From Nitrosomonas sp. (GTDB taxonomy: Bacteria; Pseudomonadota; Gammaproteobacteria; Burkholderiales; Nitrosomonadaceae): a stretch of DNA of 64,000 nt. The stretch lies in NCBI GenBank assembly GCA_019635215.1, contig JAHBZZ010000016.1, positions 1-64,000 of the forward strand, given 5' to 3'. The position numbers and the translations under genes were made by a program. Each line of letters begins with the position of its first letter. Position 1 is the first letter of the stretch. Shown one piece after another: positions 17,386-26,027 of the stretch. The notes below the pieces were generated by a model. The model was not told the DNA's origin. It worked only from the letters and a program-made list of their open reading frames with translations, and ran no database searches.

Positions 17386-18906
17386 ATGACAAAAGATCTC
17401 GACTTAACAGACATCCAGGGTAATATCATCAAGGCTTACGGCGCATATAATTATCAGAAGGCGCGGTATTTGTTTTTACGGGTCAATAATGGTGACAAAG
17501 GCCGGAAATTTGTCGGCGCCATTACAGCCAAAGTCACTACAGCCATTTCGTGGAACAAATCCGGAAACGATCCTACCGTGGAAAAACCGACAGCCACCAC
17601 CAATATCGCTTTCACCTATGTTGGACTGAAAGCTCTGGAGCTGCCCACCGCATCGCTCAGAGGATTTCCGGAAGATTTCATGATGGGCATGGCAAAACGC
17701 AAGGACATTCTCGGCGACGACGGCCCGAGTGCACCGGAAAACTGGGATAATATCTGGAAAGAAAGGGTGCATATCTGGATGTCGATCAATGCACTGAACA
17801 CGGAAGCATTGATCGAACGCTATAACTGGGTTGTACAACAGGTCGAAGCTTCCGGTGGCGGCGTAACGCTGCTGACCGGTCACCGTGGCGATAATGGAGA
17901 AGATGATCTGCCTTACCAGGAAGCCAGCGTGTTATACGATGAATCGGGTGAGTCCACGCCTAAAGAGCATTTCGGTTTTACCGACGGTATCGGCGATCCG
18001 GTTTTCGAAGGGCAGACCAACATAGCTGCACGCGTACTGGGTCGCGGTAAATTGATGCGTGACGGCAGTTGGGCGCCTCTGGCGACCGGTGAATTCCTGC
18101 TCGGACATGTCGACGAAGCTATGGAATACCCAAAAACCTCTCCTTCGCCAACACTACTGGCGCGTAACGGCACATATATGGTTTATCGCAAACTGCATGA
18201 GAATGTCGGCACGTTCAATCGCTTCCTCGACGAACAAAGCAAAAGCTTTCCCGGCAGCAAGGAAATGCTGGCCGCAAAACTCGCCGGACGCTGGCGCGAC
18301 AATGGCGCACCCGTCGTCAAAGCCCCCGACGATGCCAGCAAAGCGGAATGGGACAAGGCATTCGAAGCCACCGATTTTGCCGGGAAAAAGCGCATGCTGA
18401 CCGACTTCAATTACAACGATGACATTCATGGCGCAAAATGTCCTTACAGCGCGCATCTGCGCCGCATCAACCCGCGCGGCTCACTGGAATACGGCGTAAC
18501 CGATGCCTACGAGACACCGGGCGCTTTAGTCAACCGGCGCAGAATATTGCGGCGCGGATTGCCTTACGGCAGCGTCAAGGATGCCACCCGGGATGACGGT
18601 AACCACGGCATCATTTTCATGGCGCTCAATGCCGATATTCAGCGCCAGTTCGAGTTTGTCCAGCAACAATGGATCAACTATGCCAATGACTTCAAGGAAG
18701 GCAACGACAAGGAGGTTTTACTCGGCAACCATGATGCCCAACATCCCGGCAAGGTTGTATTACAGGTCGAGCCCGGTTCCGGCAAACCGCCTCACTTCGT
18801 CAACAACATCCCGCGCCTGGTCGAAACACGTGGCGGCGATTATTTTTTCGTGCCGAGCATAACCGCATTGAAACTGATCGCAGCCGGTATGGTTGATCCG
18901 ACGTAG
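17386..18906 (+). CDS. Dye-decolorizing (DyP-type) heme peroxidase
   Basis: A 506-residue DyP peroxidase of the long (class V, fungal-like) type. It opens with LDLTDIQGNIIKAYG, the usual N-terminus of this class. The catalytic GFTDG motif places the key aspartate at D200; CPYSAHLRRINPR gives the proximal heme histidine H357; NGTYMVYRKL lies on the distal side. No Tat signal or encapsulin-targeting tail is visible, so the enzyme is cytoplasmic. DyPs use H2O2 or organic peroxides to oxidise bulky substrates. Neighbouring P450 and GST genes suggest a biosynthetic or lipid-peroxide role rather than dye or lignin degradation. Confidence 0.92.
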   Translation: MTKDLDLTDIQGNIIKAYGAYNYQKARYLFLRVNNGDKGRKFVGAITAKVTTAISWNKSGNDPTVEKPTATTNIAFTYVGLKALELPTASLRGFPEDFMMGMAKRKDILGDDGPSAPENWDNIWKERVHIWMSINALNTEALIERYNWVVQQVEASGGGVTLLTGHRGDNGEDDLPYQEASVLYDESGESTPKEHFGFTDGIGDPVFEGQTNIAARVLGRGKLMRDGSWAPLATGEFLLGHVDEAMEYPKTSPSPTLLARNGTYMVYRKLHENVGTFNRFLDEQSKSFPGSKEMLAAKLAGRWRDNGAPVVKAPDDASKAEWDKAFEATDFAGKKRMLTDFNYNDDIHGAKCPYSAHLRRINPRGSLEYGVTDAYETPGALVNRRRILRRGLPYGSVKDATRDDGNHGIIFMALNADIQRQFEFVQQQWINYANDFKEGNDKEVLLGNHDAQHPGKVVLQVEPGSGKPPHFVNNIPRLVETRGGDYFFVPSITALKLIAAGMVDPT

Positions 18907-18991
18907 CACTTGCTTACAACAATTACGGCTACCGGCACATGCATCGAAATAACGTGCGATCCCTGTTCATCACATCACTGGAGTTAGAATC

Positions 18992-20191
18992 ATGGCTAAA
19001 GAGACAAAACCATTACAGGAAAAACTGACCCAGTGGGCGCTTGCGCATCTGGATAGTATTTTCGCAGTATTGCGCGTCATCAAGCCCACTGTCGTCTTCA
19101 AAGGCAACGCAGTGGTTACCCGGTTTGAGGATGTTGTTGAGGTATTGAATCGTGACTGGGTTTTCAGAGTACCTTATGCCGAAAAAATGAACAAAGTCAC
19201 CGACGGTAGCAATTTCTTTCTAGGCATGGAAAATACCGATCAATACACACGCGATGTTTCCAACATGCGCATTGCCGCACGCCGTGAGGACATCGCCGAC
19301 ATCATCAAGCCCTTCGTCGACCAGACTAGCACATCCATCGTCAAATCGGCCGGCGGCCGGATGGATGTCGTTCAGCAACTCACACGCGTGGTTCCGACAC
19401 GCCTCATCGGTGAATATTTCGGCACCCCGGGCTGGAACGAAACCGAATTTGCCAATGCCGCAACAATCATGTTCCAGTATCTATTTTATCCAGATGATCC
19501 GGCAGTCGAAGAAAAAGCGCTCCGCGCCGCCGAACAAACGCGCAATTATCTGGATCAGGCTATCGCCACCCGAAAAGCAACGCCGATTAACAAGGATGAT
19601 GTCCTGAGCCGCTGCCTCAAATTGCAGGAAGCCGGCATGCCCGGCATGAGCGATGTGGATATCCGCAACAACCTGATCGGACTGATCATCGGCGCCATTC
19701 CGACCACATCGAAATGCGCCGCCGTCACACTCAATCATCTGTTCAATAATTCGGAACTGATGGTCGTGGCGCAGCAGGCAGCGCGCGCCGATGAAGACGA
19801 CAAACTGATCCAGTTTGTCCAGGAGAGTCTGCGTCTGAATCCCTTCGCAGCCGGCATTCAGCGCGTATGCGCAGAAGATTATGTGATCGCAAAAGGCACG
19901 CTGCGCTCGACAAAAATTCCGAAAGGCGCACGGGTACTTGCAGCAACCCAGTCGGCCATGATGGATGGGCGCAAAATCAAAAAACCCCGGGAATTCCAGC
20001 TTGACCGCCCTGCCTATAGCTATATGCATTTCGGTTTTGGTCTGCATACCTGTTTCGGCCAGTATATCAACCTGACCCAGATTCCCGGTATTATCAAAGC
20101 GGTTCTGAAACGATCAAATCTACGCCGAATTGGCGATATGAAAGTTGAAGAACCCTTCCCGGTCAGTCTGGAAATCGAATACGACAATTAA
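18992..20191 (+). CDS. Cytochrome P450 with atypical I-helix
   Basis: A 399-residue soluble bacterial P450. The heme loop FGFGLHTCFGQ places the thiolate ligand at C354 and the ExxR motif is ESLR (residues 278-281). The I-helix reads LIGLIIGAIPTTSK (228-241): the position that normally holds the acidic residue before the conserved threonine is proline (P237). P450s lacking the acid often act as peroxygenases or rearrange peroxides rather than activate O2 with electrons from a redox partner, and no ferredoxin gene is nearby. An 85-bp gap separates it from the DyP gene, and a GGAG site precedes the start. Confidence 0.92.
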   Translation: MAKETKPLQEKLTQWALAHLDSIFAVLRVIKPTVVFKGNAVVTRFEDVVEVLNRDWVFRVPYAEKMNKVTDGSNFFLGMENTDQYTRDVSNMRIAARREDIADIIKPFVDQTSTSIVKSAGGRMDVVQQLTRVVPTRLIGEYFGTPGWNETEFANAATIMFQYLFYPDDPAVEEKALRAAEQTRNYLDQAIATRKATPINKDDVLSRCLKLQEAGMPGMSDVDIRNNLIGLIIGAIPTTSKCAAVTLNHLFNNSELMVVAQQAARADEDDKLIQFVQESLRLNPFAAGIQRVCAEDYVIAKGTLRSTKIPKGARVLAATQSAMMDGRKIKKPREFQLDRPAYSYMHFGFGLHTCFGQYINLTQIPGIIKAVLKRSNLRRIGDMKVEEPFPVSLEIEYDN

Positions 20192-20254
20192 CCGATTTGT
20201 TTTACCAACTCCCTTCTGCTATGGAATGGATCTGAACCGCACCGCAGGAGAAAA

Positions 20255-21043
20255 ATGAACACCAAGAAAAAACCCGCTCACGTACTATCCTTCTCACCCA
20301 GCGCCAATGCCGAGCTGAACCGCTGGGTGCTGTTTTATTATGGCATCCCGTTCAATGAACACCGGCATACGCTGCCTTTTTATTTCCTGCTGAACAAATT
20401 ATCAGGCGGTAAGAGCCTGGTTTTGTGCCGCGACGGCGATATCAAACTGACCAGTGTACGCGATGTTATCCATCACTATGACGCACTGACGGCTGTAGAA
20501 AGGAAACTGATTCCGGATTCACTGTCCAGCGAAATGCAATACAGCTGGCACCGCTACAACTCCGACCTCGGCCATGCAGTCGTCGAATGGGCCTACACCA
20601 ACCTGCTGCCGCACAAGGCCATCATGATCCGCCCGCTCACACTGGGCAGTCCCTGGTTTGAACGCTATTTTGTCAAATATTGCTACGCGATTCCCAAACA
20701 GATAATCTGGAAGTCGCAAAACCTGAGTATGCCCGCAGCGGACAGAGCAATGTGCCTGATTAAGGATATTTTTCAGGAAGTCGATCAGATACTGTCCGAC
20801 GGGCGCAGATATCTCTACGGCGATACACTGACGCTGGCTGATCTGGCCTTTGCAGTCAGCGGCGCACCATTGGTACTGCCTGCCAATTATGGCGGCGACC
20901 AATTCGAACAGGGTGCTATTCCGACCTTTGACGAATTTCCCGTGGCGCTGCAGGAAATTATCAGTGCAATGCGTCAGACAACAGCCGGAAAGCATATTCT
21001 CCGGCTCTACGCCGAAGCGCGTTATACCACGATACCCGGTTAG
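20255..21043 (+). CDS. Glutathione S-transferase-like protein
   Basis: A 262-residue protein with a thioredoxin-like N-terminal half (HVLSFSPSANAELNRWVLFY, residues 9-28, then the turn KLTSVRDVIHHYD in place of the usual ESxAI glutathione motif) and an all-helical C-terminal half ending in YLYGDTLTLADLAFA, the GST N-capping box region. The first catalytic position is Ser/Asn rather than the bacterial Cys. It may conjugate or isomerise reactive electrophiles made by the P450 or peroxidase. The start has a CAGGAG site. It is the fifth gene of the operon. Confidence 0.85.
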   Translation: MNTKKKPAHVLSFSPSANAELNRWVLFYYGIPFNEHRHTLPFYFLLNKLSGGKSLVLCRDGDIKLTSVRDVIHHYDALTAVERKLIPDSLSSEMQYSWHRYNSDLGHAVVEWAYTNLLPHKAIMIRPLTLGSPWFERYFVKYCYAIPKQIIWKSQNLSMPAADRAMCLIKDIFQEVDQILSDGRRYLYGDTLTLADLAFAVSGAPLVLPANYGGDQFEQGAIPTFDEFPVALQEIISAMRQTTAGKHILRLYAEARYTTIPG

Positions 21044-21064
21044 TACAATTCGTAGCTTCATTGC

Positions 21065-21841
21065 ATGCGCTGGATCACTCAATTTACCGGAAATCTGCTG
21101 GCGAAATACCTGACATCGCCGCTCAAAAAAAACACCTACTATCCAGCTGTCAGCCAGGAAACACTGCATGCGATACTGCAGCCGGCAGATGTTTTGCTGG
21201 TCGATGGCGACACACGCCTAAGCGTTCCGATCAAGTACCTGACCCAGTCAACCTGGTCACATGCTGCAATCTATGTCGGACACACCGCACTGCCCGCCCG
21301 GGAATCCTGGCAGATGCCGCTGGTACTGGTCGAAGCCGACCTTAAAGAAGGTGTACGCGCAACCACTCTGGCGCATTACGCCCATTTGAATACGCGTATT
21401 TGCCGCCCTGTAGGTTTGGATGAAACGGACCGTCAACGTGTCGTTGATTTTGTTATCAGCCGGATCGGTCATCATTATGATCTGAAAAATATCTTTGATC
21501 TGGCACGCTATCTTTTCCCGCTGGCACCGATACCAACCCGCTTCCGCCGCCGCCTGCTGATGCTGGGCAGCGGCGACCCAACTCGCGCCATTTGCTCGAC
21601 ACTCATTGCACAGGCTTTTCAATCGGTGTCGTACCCGATTCTGCCCGAAATCAAGCGTGAATGGCTGAGTGACCCGCAATGCGCCGATTGCTATGCCGAA
21701 ATTTACCATATCCGCCACCACAGCCTGGTTACACCAAGGGATTTTGACCTCTCCCCTTTCTTCGATATTGTCAAGCCGACAATCCGTAAAGGCTTCGATT
21801 ATCGTGCGATTGCCTGGCGGCAGGACCATGAGGAAATATAG
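21065..21841 (+). CDS. YiiX-like permuted papain-fold (NlpC/P60) hydrolase
   Basis: A 258-residue protein with the circularly permuted NlpC/P60 order: histidine first in STWSHAAIYVG (H66), acidic residue in LVEAD (E90), and nucleophilic cysteine late in TRAICSTLIAQAF (C177). This YiiX/YaeF/LRAT-like superfamily hydrolyses or transfers amide and acyl groups, including lipid substrates. A basic, hydrophobic segment (about 145-168) could touch the membrane. It starts 21 bases after the GST gene and closes the operon. A lipid-directed activity would suit the cluster, but the substrate is unknown. Confidence 0.85.
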   Translation: MRWITQFTGNLLAKYLTSPLKKNTYYPAVSQETLHAILQPADVLLVDGDTRLSVPIKYLTQSTWSHAAIYVGHTALPARESWQMPLVLVEADLKEGVRATTLAHYAHLNTRICRPVGLDETDRQRVVDFVISRIGHHYDLKNIFDLARYLFPLAPIPTRFRRRLLMLGSGDPTRAICSTLIAQAFQSVSYPILPEIKREWLSDPQCADCYAEIYHIRHHSLVTPRDFDLSPFFDIVKPTIRKGFDYRAIAWRQDHEEI

Positions 21842-21957
21842 CTGCCGATAACCGGGAAACTGGCGGACACATCAATCCATTATAATCCGGTATTTCTTCC
21901 GCTCAGTTTATTCACAAGCGTGTCACCATTCAACACATCCGGATCAAATCGCGCCTA

Positions 21958-22386
21958 ATGTCTCTGAATTCCGGCATTGATCCCGTTACCCTTCGCGCCT
22001 ATCTGGAAACGGAATACCAGATTCATGGCGCAAATCCCTTCACACTTAGAGTTGGTGCAGCTTGTCCAGCACTGGCCGAATTGCACAAAGCCCATGCAGT
22101 CACGAATAGCGCGTTTGTAACAGCTTACAATCCCTTCAGCACGCTTCTGAATGAGACGGACAATGCTGCACGCCATACAAAACTCAGAAAAACACTGAAA
22201 CACCGCGGATTTGTTTTCTTTGAAGGCATCGGCAAACATCCGGCAAACGACTGGCCCGGTGAACCCGGTTTCCTGGTGCTCGGCATCAGCCTTGAGGCTG
22301 CCAGCGCTTTAGGAAATCAACTGGAACAAAATGCGATCATCTGGAACAACACCGATACAGTTCCGCAGTTGATTCTGCTGCGATAA
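21958..22386 (+). CDS. DUF3293 family protein
   Basis: A 142-residue cytoplasmic protein matching the DUF3293 family: AYLETEYQI near the N-terminus, FVTAYNPFSTLLNETDNAAR in the middle and GFLVLGISLEAASALGNQLE near the C-terminus. The function of this family is unknown. It has no close operon link; a gap of about 115 bases separates it from the hydrolase gene upstream. Confidence 0.85.
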   Translation: MSLNSGIDPVTLRAYLETEYQIHGANPFTLRVGAACPALAELHKAHAVTNSAFVTAYNPFSTLLNETDNAARHTKLRKTLKHRGFVFFEGIGKHPANDWPGEPGFLVLGISLEAASALGNQLEQNAIIWNNTDTVPQLILLR

Positions 22387-22514
22387 TACTGAAAAACCCT
22401 GAGCCAATGACTTGCAATGACAATATCTTGCCGCCGTTGCATAATGCAGTCAACGGCCAATCATACCGATCAATTTTTTCAGCCATTTATCCCATTCATC
22501 AGGAGAATCGCTTC

Positions 22515-23027
22515 ATGAAACGACGCACTGTGCTACAAGGTTTTGCTGTCCTGACCGTACTGCCACTGATTCCGGCTTGTTCCAAAGTCGTTGGTGAAAC
22601 TGCTACACCGGTTACACCGCTCAACAAGCCACGTGCGGAATGGCGCGGCCTGATCTCGCCCCAGGCCTATCAGATACTGTTTGAAGAGGCAACCGAGCGC
22701 CCCGAATCCAGCAATCTGGTTTACGAGGAGCGCGAAGGCACCTATCTGTGCGCGGCCTGTTATCTGCCGCTGTTTGAAAGCGCCCATAAATACGAAAGCT
22801 GGACCGGCTGGCCCAGCTTCACCCAGCCCATTCCCGGACATATCGCCACCCGGATCGACTTCAAGATGATCCGGCCGCGCACGGAATACCATTGCGTGCG
22901 CTGCGGCGGTCATCAGGGCCATGTTTTCAAGGATGGGCCGCCGCCGCGCGGAGAACGCTGGTGCAATAACGGCTACGCTTTACGGTTTATCCCGCTGGAA
23001 GAACCATTACCTGCGCTTAGAAGCTGA
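22515..23027 (+). CDS. msrB: Peptide-methionine (R)-S-oxide reductase, exported
   Basis: Starts at the ATG at 22515, which has an AGGAGAA site, rather than at an upstream in-frame codon. The first 22 residues (MKRRTVLQGFAVLTVLPLIP followed by AC) combine a twin-arginine-like motif with a lipobox, so the enzyme is exported and probably lipid-anchored. The MsrB domain has zinc ligands in CAAC and CVRC and the catalytic cysteine in RWCNNGYALRF. It repairs oxidised methionine in envelope proteins, which fits the peroxidase-rich neighbourhood. Confidence 0.93.
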   Translation: MKRRTVLQGFAVLTVLPLIPACSKVVGETATPVTPLNKPRAEWRGLISPQAYQILFEEATERPESSNLVYEEREGTYLCAACYLPLFESAHKYESWTGWPSFTQPIPGHIATRIDFKMIRPRTEYHCVRCGGHQGHVFKDGPPPRGERWCNNGYALRFIPLEEPLPALRS

Positions 23028-23120
23028 TCTATTCATATTACGTTCATCACCGGTCTGCCAAGCTATTAAATCAACCGGCATCATGTTGCACCACCACGAC
23101 AATTTATAAGGAGATTTCCA

Positions 23121-23894
23121 ATGAAACCGACAACCATCTGCAAAAAAATCATTATACTAAACACCCTGTTTTTTCTCCCTCTACAGGCTACAGCGGAAGA
23201 AACCCTGTGCTCGGGTTCCTTAGGCAATACCGTTGTGGACAATTTGCTCATCCCGAGCAACAGTGAATGCGTACTGCAAAATACCCGCATCATGGGCACT
23301 ATTCAGGTTGCCGCCAACGCGGTTCTGACTGCACGTCGGGTTGTCGTGATCGGCAACGTGCAGGCTGAAAATGCGCGCCAGGTCAACATACTGGACAACT
23401 CACGCATCGGTGGTTCGGTGCAAATCAAACAGGGTGGCGGCGCAATCATCAGTGACAGCATTATCGAAAGCGACATTCAGTTTGAAAGCAATGGTCAGCC
23501 ATTCAAGGCGCTGCGCAACGACATCGGCGGCAGCGTGCAGGTTTTTCAGAACAGCGGCAGTGTCGAAATTCAATACAATACGATTGATGGCAACCTGCAA
23601 TGTAAGGAAAATGCTCCAGCGCCAACCGGCGGCGCGAATCGCGTGGCTGGAAACAAGGAAGATCAATGCGCACGGCTGACGGGACTGAACGCTGCACAGG
23701 AAAACTGTATCCAATCACACCCGACGTTTGGTACGGATGCACGTCTGCATATTCCCCGCCTGAGCGTCGTCACCCAGGATGGCGTTGTCGTTGACTATTG
23801 GGCGAATCTGCACTATGCGCCGGCTTTATCGACTAACGGCAATCTCGTTTTTGAACTACGCGAACCCGCCTCGAATCTTGGTCAATGCAACTGA
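23121..23894 (+). CDS. Secreted beta-helix-type protein
   Basis: A 257-residue protein with a signal peptide ending near PLQATAEE. Residues 30-175 consist of short repeating strands (IMGTIQVAANAV, VVVIGNVQAEN, RIGGSVQIKQGG, DIGGSVQVFQNS, TIDGNLQCKEN), each with an x-I-x-G-x-(V/L)-Q core, which suggests a small right- or left-handed beta-helix. Two cysteine pairs may form disulfides. The C-terminal 70 residues are different in character (IPRLSVVTQDGVVVDYWANL). A strong AAGGAG site is present. No function is known to me. Confidence 0.75.
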   Translation: MKPTTICKKIIILNTLFFLPLQATAEETLCSGSLGNTVVDNLLIPSNSECVLQNTRIMGTIQVAANAVLTARRVVVIGNVQAENARQVNILDNSRIGGSVQIKQGGGAIISDSIIESDIQFESNGQPFKALRNDIGGSVQVFQNSGSVEIQYNTIDGNLQCKENAPAPTGGANRVAGNKEDQCARLTGLNAAQENCIQSHPTFGTDARLHIPRLSVVTQDGVVVDYWANLHYAPALSTNGNLVFELREPASNLGQCN

Positions 23895-23920
23895 TCGGGA
23901 GAGAAAACAACACCGGAGCC

Positions 23921-23958
23921 TATTTCGCACTTTCACAGTCATGTGAAAGTGCGAAATA
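23921..23958. terminator. Perfect 16-bp hairpin
   Basis: Arms TATTTCGCACTTTCAC and GTGAAAGTGCGAAATA with loop AGTCAT, 27 bases after the beta-helix gene stop and 12 bases before the DUF2269 start. No T-tract follows. A transcription attenuator or terminator is likely. Confidence 0.6.
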
Positions 23959-23970
23959 CCACAAAACACC

Positions 23971-24555
23971 ATGACCTATGATCTTCTCAAACTTGCTCAC
24001 GTCATCGGCACCGTTCTGATCGGCGCAGGATTGATTGGCGTCTGGATCAATGACCTGCAATCCCGCCAGACTTTAGATCTGGTGCGCTTCTCGGAATCGG
24101 TAAGAAATATTGCGGTCTTTTATGACGGCGTGGTGGTTCCTGGCGCAATCATTCTGCTTGTCTCGGGGACCTGGATGATTGCCGTGTTTTACGACGGCTG
24201 GAGTTTTATTTCAATACCCTGGCTGGCGGGCATGGTTGCCCTGTTCACGTTTGAATTTATCGAAGGCAACACCGTCACACGTTTTTATTTCATGCGACTA
24301 CGCCGCTTATCTGAAGAATCCCTGGCTGCCGGCACGTTTACACCTGATTTAATTAAAGCGCGCAGCGAACAAGGTCCTGCATTTACTCATTTTCTCGATC
24401 TGCCTATATTATTTTTAATCGTCACACTTGGCGTACTCAAGCCGAATGACTGGCGTGTGTTTTTTACGGGTTTGCTACTCGCGCTCGTCATCGCAGTCGC
24501 TCTGATGATCATCGCTTCGCGTCTTTATCCACGGTCTGGCGACAATGCAAGTTAG
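23971..24555 (+). CDS. DUF2269 family inner-membrane protein
   Basis: A 194-residue protein with four to five hydrophobic helices (about 5-27, 50-72, 78-97, 140-155, 160-183). The opening LLKLAHVIGTVLIGAGLIGV is characteristic of the DUF2269 family. Function is unknown in the family. It starts very close behind a perfect hairpin, with no strong ribosome-binding site. Confidence 0.85.
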   Translation: MTYDLLKLAHVIGTVLIGAGLIGVWINDLQSRQTLDLVRFSESVRNIAVFYDGVVVPGAIILLVSGTWMIAVFYDGWSFISIPWLAGMVALFTFEFIEGNTVTRFYFMRLRRLSEESLAAGTFTPDLIKARSEQGPAFTHFLDLPILFLIVTLGVLKPNDWRVFFTGLLLALVIAVALMIIASRLYPRSGDNAS

Positions 24556-24798
24556 CGGCATACATTTACAGTTGAATTGAATGCACAAATAGTTTGCGAA
24601 TAGTTTGTTCATTGTTCAATGCAATACGTAGTTGCCCTTATTTTTCAATGATGATCACTTTGATAGAATCATTGGAAAAATTGTTGGTTTTCTGATCGAA
24701 AACAAAAATAATTATCGGATATTCCAGTCACTTGAATCCACACTCGTTGCTCCGGTTTTTTGGGCAACTGATCTTAACCCTTATTCAAGGAGAGCATC

Positions 24799-25308
24799 AT
24801 GCGTAGAATTTATTTTCTTGTACCCAACATAGCCGTCACCCATAAAATTGTCGATGAATTGCTGCTGGCCAAGATCGAGGAAAAACATATCCATGTTCTT
24901 GCAAAGCGTGGTACACCGCTTGAAAATCTTCCCGAGGCCAATCTTTTACAGAAATCAGATTTTATTCCGGCTGTTGAACAGGGTCTCGCTCTAGGTGGCG
25001 CTACTGGCTTACTTGCCGGACTGGTCGCGATTGCGCTTCCACCTGCATCAACTGTAGTCGCCGGTGGTATTTTGCTCGGCAGCGGACTTGCCGGCGCTGG
25101 TATAGGCGCCTGGTTGAGCGGTATGGTCGGCATGAGCATCGGCAATCGCCGCACTAAGGAATTTGAAGAAGCCATCGAAGCCGGAGAGTTTCTGGTATTA
25201 GCCGATGTTTCTCCCGAACGGGTCAATGAGATTGAAGCATTGATCAGAAAACATATTCCCGAAGTCGAAGTTGAACAAACCGAACCGAGAATACCGGCAT
25301 TTCCCTGA
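24799..25308 (+). CDS. DUF1269-like glycine-rich stress protein
   Basis: A 169-residue protein. An N-terminal alpha/beta part (MRRIYFLVPNIAVTHKIVDE) is followed by a long glycine/alanine-rich hydrophobic segment (about residues 60-118) able to form a membrane hairpin, then an acidic C-terminal tail. This plan matches DUF1269-type and general-stress 17M-like proteins. A GGAG site precedes the ATG. The shorter frame at 24632 that overlaps its start is not supported. Confidence 0.8.
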   Translation: MRRIYFLVPNIAVTHKIVDELLLAKIEEKHIHVLAKRGTPLENLPEANLLQKSDFIPAVEQGLALGGATGLLAGLVAIALPPASTVVAGGILLGSGLAGAGIGAWLSGMVGMSIGNRRTKEFEEAIEAGEFLVLADVSPERVNEIEALIRKHIPEVEVEQTEPRIPAFP

Positions 25309-25322
25309 TATTCATAAAACCA

Positions 25323-25355
25323 TTCATCGTACTTCAGTATCCGGAGTACGATGAA
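25323..25355. terminator. 11-bp hairpin after the DUF1269-like gene
   Basis: Arms TTCATCGTACT and AGTACGATGAA with an eleven-base loop, between convergent genes. No T-tract, but position suits a bidirectional terminator. Confidence 0.5.
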
Positions 25356-25418
25356 CAGCGAGTTATCGGATTTCAGAATTCAATGCACTTCCGCAAACCG
25401 ACAAGTTATACACCCAAT

Positions 25419-25973
25419 TTATTCATGGTGTCTATTGTGACTATCGTGACCATGCCGATGTTGTCCATGTTCGTGCGGATGGCCTGGAACAGCGTGCCGG
25501 GCATGATCGCTCAACTGCGCATCAAACCACTGGTGTATTGCATCGATAAGTTGTGGCGACTGAGAGATATAGTGAATCTGCGCGCCATCCGGCAGTTCGA
25601 GGTATTCAATCTTAACCTGCCCGGGGCTGGCTGTTTTCAATACGTCCAATCCCGGCATATCCTGACCGTGAATATGCATCGGCTTGGAATAATCTCCCTG
25701 CCTGAAGTCTGCTGAAATTTCCGACAGATGCACGCGAATCAGTTGAATCTGTTCGCTATCCGATTTGTCCTTGGCAATAACCTGCTGAATTCCGCCTTCC
25801 GGTGTTTTGGAAAAAACATGGATTGTTTTTTCCAGATCAAAAGGCATGACGTGCGTCCCGCGTTCCGCGACTTCATCAAGCCTTTTTTCGTCAACGGGCT
25901 CCACAGCATGGACAGGCATCGAAATCAGTAGCACCCCAAAAACCAGGAAAGCTGCGAATAAATTCATGCACAT
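25419..25973 (-). CDS. Periplasmic protein with His-rich C-terminal tail
   Basis: A 184-residue exported protein (signal peptide ends near VHAVEP). The core with ERGTHVMPFDLEKTIHVF, HIHGQDMPGLDVLK and LPDGAQIHYIS belongs to a conserved proteobacterial periplasmic family that databases often mislabel as aspartate carbamoyltransferase; its true function is unknown. The last 30 residues contain about ten histidines (HPHEHGQHRHGHDSH), a likely metal-binding tail. It lies directly downstream of the His-rich diheme peroxidase on the same strand, 54 bases apart, so the two are probably co-expressed. Confidence 0.82.
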   Translation of the reverse strand: MCMNLFAAFLVFGVLLISMPVHAVEPVDEKRLDEVAERGTHVMPFDLEKTIHVFSKTPEGGIQQVIAKDKSDSEQIQLIRVHLSEISADFRQGDYSKPMHIHGQDMPGLDVLKTASPGQVKIEYLELPDGAQIHYISQSPQLIDAIHQWFDAQLSDHARHAVPGHPHEHGQHRHGHDSHNRHHE

Positions 25974-26027
25974 TTTTCTGCCGAAAAAATAACGATACCG
26001 CGAAATTTGTGCGGTATCGTCACTGGT

